This document shows positions 38,440 through 47,438 of a DNA stretch of 64,000 nucleotides, piece after piece. The notes under the pieces were generated by a model that was not told the origin of the DNA, searched no databases, and worked only from the letters and a program-made list of their open reading frames with translations. The position numbers were made by a program, and so were the translations under genes. The DNA comes from Saccharophagus degradans 2-40 (lineage in GTDB: Bacteria > Pseudomonadota > Gammaproteobacteria > Pseudomonadales > Cellvibrionaceae): assembly GCF_000013665.1 (NCBI RefSeq), contig NC_007912.1:1412501-1476500 (forward strand), written 5' to 3'. The first letter of the stretch is position 1, and each line of letters starts with the position of its first letter.

Positions 38440-40380
38440 TTATTCCGCGTCAGGAGAGACTAACGCGTATGCGATACGGCGTTTTTCTTGGTCAACGCTT
38501 ACAACTTTTACATCTACTTCACAGTCAGCGCGGTAGGTAACACCGTTAACTGTGAGTGTCATACGTTTAGCGTCAAATTGTTTCTCTTGCGATTTCGGAA
38601 AGGCGATAAAGCCATCTACGCCATTTTCTATCAGGCGAACACCGAAGCCCTGTTGAGTAACAATGCGCACCTTACCGCGGCCTTCAAAGCCAATTAGTGA
38701 GGCTTCTACATACTGGCACAACAACCATTGATAAATTTCGCGATCTGCTTGTCGGCCAGCCTGTAACGTTTCTTTTAAGCGCTCTAATTGATGCGGCTTA
38801 AAGGTGTACGGCTTACTGCCGGTTAATACGCTGTGTATTGCCCAGTGATTGTAGAGATCAGCATAGCGACGAATTGGTGAGGTTGAGGTGGCGTAGTGTT
38901 TAAAGCCCATGCCCATATGCGGGCCTGCTTCATCACTCAACTCTGCCGATTGCATCATTCTGCGCAAAGCAGGTATTAAGTTGCGTTGGCGTTCGTTGGC
39001 AGAAAGCGCCTTAATAAGCTGTAAATTACCTTCAAGTTCGGTGATATCGCCTTCTGGGGTAATTTGCTCCTCTTTAAGCAGCGCATTTACTTCGCCTATG
39101 CGGTCAAGCCTAAAGCCGCCGTGTACGGTGTGTAAGCCCAACTTGTTTTGCGCTAGAAACTCGCCTGCACACTGGTTGGTTAGAAGCATGGCTTCTTCTA
39201 CTAATTTGTGAGCAACGGTGCGAGAGCGAGGGCGAATCTCGCTAATCTTGCCTTTGTCATCCAAGCGGATATCGTAGTCGAGTTGATCTTGGCCAATTAA
39301 GTTGTGCTCGGTGCGATACTGGTAACGCAAAGTAGCCAGTTCACTTAGTTTGGAAATGTTATCTGCAGCATCCGCAGGCAGGCCTTCTATATTGGTGCCC
39401 TCTAAAAACTCAGCTACTTGTTGGTAGTTGAGCTTGTATTTAGATTGGATAACCGCGCGTTCAAACTTGTAATCTTCTACCGCGCCATCATTCGCTAAGG
39501 TGATTGTGCACACCAACGCAGGGCGTTTTTTGCCTTCTACCAAAGAAAAGCAATCGTTAGCCAGCGATTCGGGCAACATGGGGATAATTCCGCCTAGCAT
39601 ATAAGTCGATTGCGCTTGGCGCTCGGCTAATTTTGCTAATGGGCTGCCAGGCGCAATAAAGCTTGCAGGGTCGGCAATGGCTACTGTGAGCACGGTTTTG
39701 CCGTCTTGCTCGGCAATATGCACAGCGTCGTCCATATCACGCGTGGTAGGGGAGTCGATAGTTACGAAGGGCAGTTGGGTGTAATCCTCGCGCTCGCCGA
39801 ATTCTTCGGCCTCTATACTAGCGCGAATTTTCTTTAGCTGCTCGTCTTCGCCTTCTTTGTTCCACGGGCTGAGGTCGTACTTAGCAACCGTGTACTTGTA
39901 CTCAATATGGTGATCGTCTGGCTGGCCAATACGTTCAATTACCTTCGCTTGGGCTTTGCCATCTTGCGCAGGGTGCTGAATTATCTTGGCCGCAATTTTT
40001 TCACCCTCTTTACAGCCTTTACGGCTTTTGGGGGGAATAAATATCCAGCGGTTCACCTTGGGGTCGTCTGGTACGGCGAAATGTGCGTTCCCTTTCACCC
40101 TGTAGGTGCCAACAAATCGCTTCAATGGCGAGTCGATAAGCTGCTCGATTGTAGCTTCTAGCTGCTTTTTGTCGTTAGTGGTCACTAAAATCTTAACTTC
40201 GTCGCCGGGGAGAACAAATTGCATTTTCTCTGGGTCGAGAAAAGCATCTCTGCCGTCGGTTAGCCTAACAAAGCCAAATCGACCGTTGGTACTGGCGACT
40301 GTCCCTGTGGCGTATTCTTTAGATTCGTGAATGGCTTGCTTTAGTTGTGAGAGCTGCGAGAGCGTCGTTTTATCGAGCAT
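38440..40380 (-). CDS. rnb: Exoribonuclease II (RNB family)
   Basis: A 646-residue enzyme, matching E. coli RNase II (644) rather than the longer RNase R. Cold-shock domains lie at the N-terminus (GRFGFVRLTDGRDAFL). The RNB core begins with IDSPTTRDMDDAV, which holds the metal-binding Asp residues. HYATSTSPIRRYADLYNH is the RNB C-terminal signature, and an S1 domain closes the protein (GKVRIVTQQGFGVRLIENGVDGFI). It degrades single-stranded RNA from the 3' end and takes part in mRNA turnover. It stands alone between the efflux operon and the divergent GH5 gene. Confidence 0.93.
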   Translation of the reverse strand: MLDKTTLSQLSQLKQAIHESKEYATGTVASTNGRFGFVRLTDGRDAFLDPEKMQFVLPGDEVKILVTTNDKKQLEATIEQLIDSPLKRFVGTYRVKGNAHFAVPDDPKVNRWIFIPPKSRKGCKEGEKIAAKIIQHPAQDGKAQAKVIERIGQPDDHHIEYKYTVAKYDLSPWNKEGEDEQLKKIRASIEAEEFGEREDYTQLPFVTIDSPTTRDMDDAVHIAEQDGKTVLTVAIADPASFIAPGSPLAKLAERQAQSTYMLGGIIPMLPESLANDCFSLVEGKKRPALVCTITLANDGAVEDYKFERAVIQSKYKLNYQQVAEFLEGTNIEGLPADAADNISKLSELATLRYQYRTEHNLIGQDQLDYDIRLDDKGKISEIRPRSRTVAHKLVEEAMLLTNQCAGEFLAQNKLGLHTVHGGFRLDRIGEVNALLKEEQITPEGDITELEGNLQLIKALSANERQRNLIPALRRMMQSAELSDEAGPHMGMGFKHYATSTSPIRRYADLYNHWAIHSVLTGSKPYTFKPHQLERLKETLQAGRQADREIYQWLLCQYVEASLIGFEGRGKVRIVTQQGFGVRLIENGVDGFIAFPKSQEKQFDAKRMTLTVNGVTYRADCEVDVKVVSVDQEKRRIAYALVSPDAE

Positions 40381-40598
40381 CGAAAGGCCTGTACCGAAAA
40401 GTCCTAAAAATAAAAGCCGCGATTCTAGCAGATAAGCACCTCTGTGGGGGTGAAATCCTTGAGTTAATGCTTACAAAGCGCGAATCGTGTGGGTTTCGTG
40501 ATTGGCGTGCCTCCATTTGGCGTTGTAAACATCCAAATTAGCCCGATGCGTGATGCGGTAGTTTGCTATAACTTTTACCTTATCGTTGTTAGAATGAG

Positions 40599-40612
40599 TG
40601 TAACCGTTTACA
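40599..40612. promoter_or_regulatory. LacI-type operator-like site before the GH5 gene
   Basis: TGTAACCGTTTACA lies 32 bases before the GTG start, about where a promoter would sit. It is near-palindromic about CG and differs by one base from the inverted pair at 5803/6094 in front of the TonB receptor. A shared sugar-responsive regulator is a reasonable guess. Confidence 0.5.
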
Positions 40613-40644
40613 TTTGGCGTCTAATTCATAAAAAGGGGAATACT

Positions 40645-42117
40645 GTGATTCTAAAGTTTCTAGGTTTGGCCGTAACGTTCATGTGCGCAGGGTCGGCACT
40701 GGCATTGGAGAACTTTATTACTCGTGACGGCCATCGATTGCTGGATGGAGAGCAGGAGTTTCGCTTTGCAGGTATTCACTTCCCCGAAATGCACCGTATA
40801 GAAAATGACGCTGCTGGAGTGTGCAAATACGACCCCAGAGGCTGGGGGCAGCATTTTCAATGGCCCACCGAAGACGAGCAAGAAAACTGGGTGAAAGCCG
40901 CTGTGCGCACGGGCCATAAGGCCATGCGGGTATATGTGCTGTCGGTGCAGCAAGCCAGCGACCAAGCCTGCGACAGGCAAACCCATATTCTTGCACCCGC
41001 CGAGCCCGGTGGCATGCCCCGTTTAAGTGAGGCGGCCATGGTGCCTTACGACCGCATGATTGCGCTTTCTGATAAATACGGCCTGCGCTTAATTTTACCT
41101 TTTATAGATCAATGGCCATGGTGGGGCGGGCGTGAGCAATTAGCTGCGTTTTATAATGAGAAGCCAGAAGACTTCTACGACACCAGCAGTAAAACCTATG
41201 CCGCATACCAAAGTATTATCAAACAGGTGTTAACCCGCAAAAACACCTTTACTGGCCGCGAGTACCGCGACGAAAAAGCGATTATGGCGTGGGAGACCGG
41301 CAACGAATTAAAAGATACAACGGCGGATTTCTTAAGTAAAACAGCCGGTCTCATTAAATCGTTAGATAAAAATCATTTGGTGGTAGACGGCACCTATAAA
41401 GCGATTAACGATTTTGCCCTTGCCGACCCCAATGTAGATATTATTTCAAATCACTATTACGAAAATGCAGGCAACCTTTCGCCGCAAACCGTGCGCGCAG
41501 ACCTAGAAGCTATAGGTGGTAAAAAAGCGTATTTAATAGGTGAGTTTGGTCTACTCGACATTGAGCGTTTGCAGCAAATAATGGATGCTGCAGTTAATGA
41601 AAATGTGAATGGTGCCAAAACCGTAGGCACCTTTATTTGGGGGGGGCGAGGTCATAGGCACAGCGGTGGCTTTTATTGGCATTTAGAGCCTGCCAACAAT
41701 AAAACCTACAGTTACCATTTACCAGGTTTCAAGGAAGGGGCGCACAACCAAGAAATGCAAGTTGTGGATATGGTGCGGTTGGCAGCCGCGCAAATGAATG
41801 GCGAGAAAAAAATGGCACCCCTACCGGTACCAGAAGCGCCAATATTACGAGTGATATACCGCGCAGATAATGTTCGTTGGATGGGCGCGCCCACCGGCAG
41901 AAGTTATCGCGTTGAGCGCGCAGAAAAAATAGATGGTAAATGGAAAGTCATTGGTAAAAATATTTCCGATGGCAAAAATAAATTCGACCCCAACACCGAT
42001 GCACTGTTTAGCGATACCGATAAACTACAAAAAGGCAAAACCTATTACTATCGCGTTATTGCCATAAATGAATCAGGCGAGTCGCCGCCTTCTAATATTC
42101 GCGCTTTAACTTATTAA
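40645..42117 (+). CDS. Secreted glycoside hydrolase family 5 enzyme, mannanase-like
   Basis: A 490-residue exported enzyme. The start is GTG 40645, with AAAAGGGG before it, giving a clean signal peptide that ends near SALA (residue 20); an in-frame start at 40489 would bury the operator and signal and is rejected. The catalytic TIM barrel spans about 22-390: acid/base Glu221 in WETGNEL and nucleophile Glu300 in LIGEFG, the GH5 pattern, nearest to the mannanase-type subfamilies by the WETGNE form. From about 405 a fibronectin-III-like domain follows (YRVERAEKIDGKWKVIGKN, YYYRVIAINESGESPPSN). It likely cleaves mannan or a related glycan outside the cell. Substrate is inferred only from family resemblance. 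Confidence 0.85.
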   Translation: MILKFLGLAVTFMCAGSALALENFITRDGHRLLDGEQEFRFAGIHFPEMHRIENDAAGVCKYDPRGWGQHFQWPTEDEQENWVKAAVRTGHKAMRVYVLSVQQASDQACDRQTHILAPAEPGGMPRLSEAAMVPYDRMIALSDKYGLRLILPFIDQWPWWGGREQLAAFYNEKPEDFYDTSSKTYAAYQSIIKQVLTRKNTFTGREYRDEKAIMAWETGNELKDTTADFLSKTAGLIKSLDKNHLVVDGTYKAINDFALADPNVDIISNHYYENAGNLSPQTVRADLEAIGGKKAYLIGEFGLLDIERLQQIMDAAVNENVNGAKTVGTFIWGGRGHRHSGGFYWHLEPANNKTYSYHLPGFKEGAHNQEMQVVDMVRLAAAQMNGEKKMAPLPVPEAPILRVIYRADNVRWMGAPTGRSYRVERAEKIDGKWKVIGKNISDGKNKFDPNTDALFSDTDKLQKGKTYYYRVIAINESGESPPSNIRALTY

Positions 42118-42143
42118 CCACTAAAAAACTGTTTATTTTCGTA

Positions 42144-42177
42144 CCCCAATGTACGCAATTAATTGCGTGTGTTGGGG
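42144..42177. terminator. Hairpin after the GH5 gene
   Basis: CCCCAA and TTGGGG enclose the perfect 16-base palindrome ACGCAATTAATTGCGT. It begins 27 bases after the GH5 stop. There is no T-run, so it may act as an RNA-stabilising end or a protein site instead of a classic terminator. Confidence 0.45.
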
Positions 42178-42216
42178 GGCATATTAATTATTAAACGCTA
42201 GGTCAAGGATTCGATA

Positions 42217-42519
42217 TTGGACATCTTTATTAATGGGGTATGCGCAAATTTAATTTCAATCATGGTTGCGGTGTATTCGTATCTATACCTACGTAATATC
42301 ACTAACCGGCCGTCAAGATATTTTAAGTTAGGGGTTATTATTGTTGTCCTATCAGGCATTGTTGGCGTGGTGTTAGCTCAGTTGTCTTGGGCGCTCAGCC
42401 CCGAACTTTTGAATACAGACCTGGGTAAATATGCTCTATCAAATTTGATTGGTATTTTTCATGCTGTTGGTATTGTTATTTGCGTTTACTCATTTAAATC
42501 AGCTTCACAGAATACTTAA
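42217..42519 (+). CDS. Small hypothetical membrane protein
   Basis: About 100 residues with three hydrophobic segments: roughly 5-25, 38-57 and 78-95, separated by a short basic loop (RNITNRPSRYF). I do not recognise the family. The start is TTG 42217 with AAGGAT eight bases before it; ATG 15 codons later is an alternative but would remove most of the first helix. It lies alone between the GH5 gene and the riboswitch. The even spread of hydrophobic helices favours a real gene, but it could be chance. Confidence 0.45.
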   Translation: MDIFINGVCANLISIMVAVYSYLYLRNITNRPSRYFKLGVIIVVLSGIVGVVLAQLSWALSPELLNTDLGKYALSNLIGIFHAVGIVICVYSFKSASQNT

Positions 42520-42887
42520 CAATTTTAGTAAACGTTGTTTAGTTGCACGTTAATAACAGCTAATTCAGCGTTGAATACGGCAGTAGGTTGTCGGTCGTAT
42601 TTTCATCGCACTGTTGTAGTAGATCTTATAGTGCGGTTAACCGCTTAGTATCAACTTAAGTATTAAGTGTGCTAAGTGTATGTACGTAAAACTGCCCTTT
42701 AATTGCCACACTTGGGGTTCGGTGCATTGTTTTGGTGCGCTACTTCCCCCAAAAAAGACCTAAAATTGCGGGTTTACATCGCTTTAAACTTTGGCATAGA
42801 ATCTGCGTTAGTTAATGAGCAGGGCATTCTAGGTGTAAGCCAAAAAGTGGGTAGTGCAACTACTCGGAGTACCTGAACAATGACGAC

Positions 42888-43016
42888 CAATGGATGGCTA
42901 GGGTTCCGGCTGTAAATAAACAGTGACTGGTCCGAGAGCCATCGACCTTCTAAGTGGTAGCCAATTTGCATATTGGTAAGAGGGTTACACGGCGGGATAA
43001 AAGCCCGGGAGGATTA
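42888..43016 (+). promoter_or_regulatory. Guanidine-I riboswitch (ykkC class)
   Basis: The hallmark blocks of the ykkC/guanidine-I aptamer occur in order: CTAGGGTTCCG (42898-42908), TGACTGGTCCGAGAG (42924-42938) and ACACGGCGGGATAAAAGCCC (42987-43006), then GGGAGG. This class binds free guanidinium and turns on expression of guanidine exporters or degradation genes. It lies about 65 bases before the ABC transporter start and leads the carboxylase operon. No intrinsic terminator is obvious between aptamer and gene, so control could be at translation or by a weak hairpin I could not pick out. Confidence 0.93.
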
Positions 43017-43079
43017 AACTGGTGAAATTGCCAGAATGCCTCGTGTGTAACTTTATAAAACCATTTAGGAGAGTACTCC

Positions 43080-44132
43080 ATGAAACATCCATTCGTGCGA
43101 CTTTTTTTCGCATCCTCAGTAATTGTAAGCCTTTTATTTTCTTCTCAAGCCGCGCTGGCAAAAGACAATTTTAAAATTTGTTGGTCTATTTACGTGGGAT
43201 GGATGCCATGGGAATACGGTGATACTTCAGGTATTGTTGATAAGTGGGCCGATAAATACGGTATTGAAATCGATGTAGTTCAAATAAACGATTACATTGA
43301 ATCAATTAACCAATATACCGCGGGATCATTCGATGCCTGCACCATGACCAACATGGATGCGCTAACCATTCCCGCTGCTGGCGGCGTAGACAGCACTGCG
43401 CTTATTGTGGGTGACTTCTCTAACGGTAACGATGCCGTAATTCTAAAAGACAAAAAATCACTAAAAGAAATTAAGGGCCAACAAGTTAATTTGGTTGAGC
43501 TTAGCGTTTCTCACTACCTTTTGGCCCGCGGTTTAGAGTCTGTAGGCTTGGCCGAGAAAGATGTAAAAGTGGTCAACACTTCCGATGCCGATATGGTTGC
43601 GGCTTACACCACCAAAGATGTGACTTCCGTTGTAACGTGGAACCCTCTCGTAAGCGAAATACTAACTACGCCAGGCGCAAATAAAGTTTACGATAGCTCT
43701 AATATTCCCGGCGAAATTATCGACACGCTTGTAGTTAATACCGAAACACTAAAAGCAAACCCTAAATTGGGCAAAGCGTTAGTGGGCGCGTGGTACGAAA
43801 TAATGGCAAAAATGGAAGCCGACAAAGCCGTTCGCGAGCATATGGGTAAGGCTTCTGGTACCGATTTGGCGGGTTACGAAATGCAATTGGCATCCACCAA
43901 AATGTTTTATAGCGCGGCAGATGCGGTTGCGTTTGTAAAAAGCGAGCAGCTAGTTAAAACCATGCAATACGTTGCCGAGTTTTCTTTTGATCACGGTTTG
44001 TTAGGCGAAGGCGCGCCGGATGCTGGTTTTATAGGCATAGAAACTCCTGCCGGTGTGTTTGGCGATAAGGCAAATATCAAATTGCGCTTCGACGAAACTT
44101 ATATGCTAATGGCTGCCGAAGGTAAGCTGTAA
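43080..44132 (+). CDS. ABC transporter substrate-binding protein (NitT/TauT type), likely guanidine
   Basis: A 350-residue periplasmic protein with a signal peptide ending at ALA (about residue 27). AGGAGAG precedes ATG 43080. The fold is of the nitrate/taurine type: CWSIYVGWMPWEYGDTSGI, SINQYTAGSFDACTMTNMDA, VNLVELSVSHYLLARGLES. Aromatic residues at the N-terminal end (WSIYVGW, WEYG) could enclose a flat cation. As the first gene after a guanidine riboswitch, and next to the breakdown enzymes, it most likely delivers guanidine; urea or a related compound is the alternative. A stable hairpin after it may raise its level over the membrane genes. Confidence 0.88.
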   Translation: MKHPFVRLFFASSVIVSLLFSSQAALAKDNFKICWSIYVGWMPWEYGDTSGIVDKWADKYGIEIDVVQINDYIESINQYTAGSFDACTMTNMDALTIPAAGGVDSTALIVGDFSNGNDAVILKDKKSLKEIKGQQVNLVELSVSHYLLARGLESVGLAEKDVKVVNTSDADMVAAYTTKDVTSVVTWNPLVSEILTTPGANKVYDSSNIPGEIIDTLVVNTETLKANPKLGKALVGAWYEIMAKMEADKAVREHMGKASGTDLAGYEMQLASTKMFYSAADAVAFVKSEQLVKTMQYVAEFSFDHGLLGEGAPDAGFIGIETPAGVFGDKANIKLRFDETYMLMAAEGKL

Positions 44133-44239
44133 TTCTATTTGCAGCTGCATCAAGAAAAGTAAATAGATTTAATAAAAAGATTTAATAAAAAGTTAAGCAA
44201 AAAAGATTAGACACCTAAAAATAGGTGCAAATTGGAGCC

Positions 44240-44260
44240 GGCCGCTCTACTAGAGCGGCC
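44240..44260. repeat. Perfect palindromic hairpin between transporter genes
   Basis: GGCCGCTCT and AGAGCGGCC pair perfectly around a 3-base loop; the 21 bases are a full palindrome. No T-run follows. Hairpins after a binding-protein gene commonly protect that part of the mRNA from 3' decay and so give more binding protein than permease. Confidence 0.6.
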
Positions 44261-44295
44261 AACCTACCGGCTGAATACAGCCCACAAGTTGAATT

Positions 44296-45111
44296 ATGAA
44301 AAGACTCATCAATAAACGCCCATCTAAACCCTTGGCTGTATTTTTAGGAATATTCCCATTCTTAATTTTGTTGTTTTTGTATCAGGTTGGGTCCGATGCG
44401 CGTAAAGCAGAAAATGAGCGCGATAAATTACTGCCCAGTTTTTCTGAAATACACCACGCGATAGATCGCCTAGCTTTCACACCGAGCAAACGCACCGGTG
44501 AGTATGTGTTCTGGCAAGATACAAAAAGTAGTTTAAAGCGAATGTTAATGGGGCTGGCCATAGCCGCTCTTATAGGGTTAACAATAGGCCTGTTAACCGG
44601 CGCAATTCCCATGCTGGGGGCAAACCTCACCCCTTTAGTTACCGCAATATCGTTAATACCGCCCATGGCCATACTGCCTATTTTATTTATTGTGTTTGGT
44701 TTGGGCGAGTTATCTAAGGTGGTATTAATTGTAATAGGCATTGCGCCATTTATGACGCGAGATATATACCAACGCACCAAAGAGCTGCCGCGCGAGCAAT
44801 TAGTTAAAGCGCAAACATTGGGGGCGCATTCGGGCCAAATAATTGTGAGGGTATTGTTGCCCCAAATACTGCCCAGGTTAATCGATGCGGTGCGTTTAAG
44901 TTTAGGCTCGGCGTGGTTGTTTTTAATTGCCGCCGAGGCAATAGCATCTACCGATGGCTTAGGTTACCGAATTTTCTTGGTGCGGCGTTACATGTCTATG
45001 GATGTCATTCTGCCCTACGTTATTTGGATAACCTTCCTAGCCTTTTTATTGGATTGGATGTTGGTGCGCACCAGCAAAACATTTTTCCCTTGGTATCACG
45101 TACAAAAATAG
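44296..45111 (+). CDS. ABC transporter permease, likely guanidine
   Basis: A 271-residue inner-membrane protein with about six hydrophobic helices. The coupling motif of the family is seen as KAQTLGAHSGQIIVRVLLPQILPRLIDAVRLSLGSAW (EAA-like loop), typical of NitT/TauT permeases. It forms the channel for the binding protein upstream and is powered by the ATPase that begins nine bases later. The start is ATG 44296. Confidence 0.9.
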   Translation: MKRLINKRPSKPLAVFLGIFPFLILLFLYQVGSDARKAENERDKLLPSFSEIHHAIDRLAFTPSKRTGEYVFWQDTKSSLKRMLMGLAIAALIGLTIGLLTGAIPMLGANLTPLVTAISLIPPMAILPILFIVFGLGELSKVVLIVIGIAPFMTRDIYQRTKELPREQLVKAQTLGAHSGQIIVRVLLPQILPRLIDAVRLSLGSAWLFLIAAEAIASTDGLGYRIFLVRRYMSMDVILPYVIWITFLAFLLDWMLVRTSKTFFPWYHVQK

Positions 45112-45119
45112 GAGGCGTT

Positions 45120-45923
45120 ATGAGTGAATCAACGGCAAAAAACAGCACCGAGCGCGCCCCGCTTATTCAAGCCAAGCGGTTGGGTAAATCCTATGGCGAT
45201 CACATTGTGCTCGAGGGCATTAGCAAAGATGTGTACGAAGGTGAGTTTATTACCTTAGTCGGGGCATCTGGCTGCGGTAAAAGTACATTCTTAAATATGT
45301 TACTAGGTACCGAGGTCGTTACTGCTGGCAAGCTACTGCTAGATGGTAAGCCTATTGTTAGTGAGCCAGACCCTGCGCGCGGCATAGTGTTTCAAAAGTA
45401 TTCTGTGTTCCCGCACTTAACTGTTCGTCAAAACGTTGCCTTGGGGCTGGAGTTTGATCAAAGCCCGTTAATAGGTCGTTTATTCGGTGCAAAACGCAAA
45501 GCCGCGTTGGCGCAAGCCGATGAATGGTTAGCCGCTGTTGGGTTGGCGCAAGCGGTAAATAAATACCCGCACGAACTTTCGGGCGGTATGCAGCAGCGTT
45601 TAGCCATTGCTCAGGCGTTAATAAAACGCCCACGCGTACTATTGCTGGATGAACCCTTTGGTGCACTAGACCCCGGCATACGTAAAGACATGCATAAGCT
45701 GTTGTTAGATTTGTGGCGCGAATACAAACTCACCGTATTTATGGTTACTCACGATATTCAAGAAGGTTTTTATTTGGGTACACGTCTGTGGGTGTTTGAT
45801 AAAGATCGCCACGATGAGCACGCCCCCGAGCGCTACGGTGCCACTGTTACGTTCGATTTGCCAGTCGGCGATATGGACGAAGAAAGCTTAAACAAAATAG
45901 AAAAATCGCTAACTGCAGCGTAA
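45120..45923 (+). CDS. ABC transporter ATP-binding protein, likely guanidine
   Basis: A 267-residue ATPase. The start is ATG 45120 with AGGAGG before it; a longer frame from 44913 overlaps the permease and is not used. Walker A GASGCGKS lies at 48-55, the signature LSGGMQQRLAIAQAL, Walker B LLLDEPFGALD and the switch His in VTHD are all intact. The C-terminal tail (WVFDKDRHDEHAPERYGATV) is typical for this transporter group. It energises import with the permease upstream. Confidence 0.93.
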   Translation: MSESTAKNSTERAPLIQAKRLGKSYGDHIVLEGISKDVYEGEFITLVGASGCGKSTFLNMLLGTEVVTAGKLLLDGKPIVSEPDPARGIVFQKYSVFPHLTVRQNVALGLEFDQSPLIGRLFGAKRKAALAQADEWLAAVGLAQAVNKYPHELSGGMQQRLAIAQALIKRPRVLLLDEPFGALDPGIRKDMHKLLLDLWREYKLTVFMVTHDIQEGFYLGTRLWVFDKDRHDEHAPERYGATVTFDLPVGDMDEESLNKIEKSLTAA

Positions 45924-45950
45924 AAACAATTAAGTAGAAGGGCAGCAATT

Positions 45951-46688
45951 ATGCTGAATATTTTAAATCCAACAGATTCAACAAGCCGTTACACCACCAA
46001 TATAGATGGCGGCAGTCATTGGAGTGTACTGGTAAGGCGCGGCGTGAACCTTCGTTTAACCGACCTAGAGGGTGGTGCAAACGTAGGGATGATGTTTTAC
46101 AACCCCGTATGGTTAAGCGAGCGCTACAACGCACCGGATACACTCAAATGCCAGCACACTTTTAAGTTAACCCAAGGTAATTGTTTGTATTCAGATATGG
46201 GCAGAATATTTTGCTCAATTATCGAGGATAGTTTTGGCTGGCATGAAACCATGTGCGGCAATGCGCATGCGCAGCACGTAAGCAAAAAGTGGGGCGGGCG
46301 AGATTACCAATCAGATCGCAATGCTTGGCAGCAAAACGGCTACGATAGCTTTTTGGTCGAATTGGCCAAATACGGCCTAGACCGCACAGCAATGGTCGCC
46401 AATGTAAATTGGTTTAGCGAAGTGAGTGCCGATGATAACGGCAACCTTAAACTAACCCGTCAATCCAAAGCTGGTGATGCAGTTACATTGCGTTTCGAGA
46501 TGGACACTCTTGTGGTACTTCACACTTGCCCGCACCCAATGAACAGCGAAGCAACCTATCCTAAAAAGCCTATTCGCTTGGAAATGTTTAAGGGGGAACC
46601 GGTAACAGAACAAGACGAATGCTTAAATCACTGCGCAGAAAATCGGCGTGGCTTCGAAAACAATGCATTGTATTTATTAGGCGCGTAG
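45951..46688 (+). CDS. DUF1989 urea-carboxylase-associated protein, carboxyguanidine deiminase subunit candidate
   Basis: A 245-residue protein of the DUF1989 family, formerly called urea-amidolyase-associated protein. GGANVGMMFYNP, SERYNAPDTLKCQHTF, GRIFCSIIEDSFGWHETMCG and CPHPMN are shared family features; His and Cys residues (GWHETMCG, HTCPHP) probably bind a metal. With its partner it forms carboxyguanidine deiminase (CgdAB), which removes ammonia from carboxyguanidine to give allophanate, as shown in Pseudomonas. I cannot say which of the two genes is cgdA. It is 28 bases after the transporter ATPase and 16 before its partner. Confidence 0.85.
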   Translation: MLNILNPTDSTSRYTTNIDGGSHWSVLVRRGVNLRLTDLEGGANVGMMFYNPVWLSERYNAPDTLKCQHTFKLTQGNCLYSDMGRIFCSIIEDSFGWHETMCGNAHAQHVSKKWGGRDYQSDRNAWQQNGYDSFLVELAKYGLDRTAMVANVNWFSEVSADDNGNLKLTRQSKAGDAVTLRFEMDTLVVLHTCPHPMNSEATYPKKPIRLEMFKGEPVTEQDECLNHCAENRRGFENNALYLLGA

Positions 46689-46703
46689 GGCTGGGCATAC
46701 AAA

Positions 46704-47342
46704 ATGATTAAACACAGTGATAAAAAAATAGAAAATGCCGCAGCGACCGCTACGGTGGCAGCAGGCGATTACTACCTAGCAGAAATTAAAGCAGGGCAAA
46801 CGTTTAGAATTGTAGACCTTGAAGGTAACCAAGCTGCCGACACATTGTTCTACTGCGCAGATGATCCCACAGAGCGTTACAGCGCAATGGATACCATTCG
46901 AGAGCAGGGCAACTTGTATTTAACGGCGGGTACGGTTTTAAAAACCAATGCAAATAACAGCATGTTAGAAATTGTTGCCGACACCTGCGGCCGGCACGAC
47001 ACAGTCGGTGGCGCCTGCGCAACAGAATCAAATACTGTGCGGTACGATTTAGAAAAGCGCTGTATGCACGCGTGTCGCGATAGCTGGATGTTAGCTATCC
47101 AAGAAAACGAAGAGTACGGCTTAGATAAAAATGATATTGCACACAACATAAACTTTTTTATGAATGTGCCCGTTACCAAAGAAGGCGGCTTAACCTTCGA
47201 AGATGGCATTTCTGCACCGGGTAAATATGTGGAATTAAAAGCGTTGGTAGATGTAATTGTACTTATCTCCAATTGCCCGCAGCTAAATAACCCATGCAAT
47301 GGCTACAACCCAACCCCAATTGAAGTGGTTGTGTGGGACTAA
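46704..47342 (+). CDS. DUF1989 urea-carboxylase-associated protein, second deiminase subunit candidate
   Basis: A 212-residue paralogue of the upstream gene. It shows [57 protein letters not shown] and [16 protein letters not shown]; the His and Cys positions line up with those of the partner. The pair is expected to act as a hetero-oligomeric carboxyguanidine deiminase. Presence of both genes between a guanidine riboswitch and a biotin carboxylase is the main ground for the guanidine reading. The carboxylase gene begins about 97 bases later. Confidence 0.85.
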   Translation: MIKHSDKKIENAAATATVAAGDYYLAEIKAGQTFRIVDLEGNQAADTLFYCADDPTERYSAMDTIREQGNLYLTAGTVLKTNANNSMLEIVADTCGRHDTVGGACATESNTVRYDLEKRCMHACRDSWMLAIQENEEYGLDKNDIAHNINFFMNVPVTKEGGLTFEDGISAPGKYVELKALVDVIVLISNCPQLNNPCNGYNPTPIEVVVWD

Positions 47343-47438
47343 TTGGCGCTAGCCTGTTGGCGTATGCGCGCTGCTGTTTAGGACGACCTAAGCAGGCTCT
47401 CAATGCGGGACGACCCGCCCCAGTTCGGTATTTAACTT

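Noticed and set aside
38261-38536. 91-codon plus-strand frame between the efflux and rnb genes
   Set aside because: It overlaps the rnb 3' end and its hairpin and has no ribosome site or family match.
40489-40644. N-terminal extension of the GH5 gene
   Set aside because: The extension would remove the signal peptide from the N-terminus and cover the operator-like site; GTG 40645 has a good ribosome site.
44913-45119. N-terminal extension of the transporter ATPase
   Set aside because: It overlaps the permease out of frame; ATG 45120 follows AGGAGG and fits family length.
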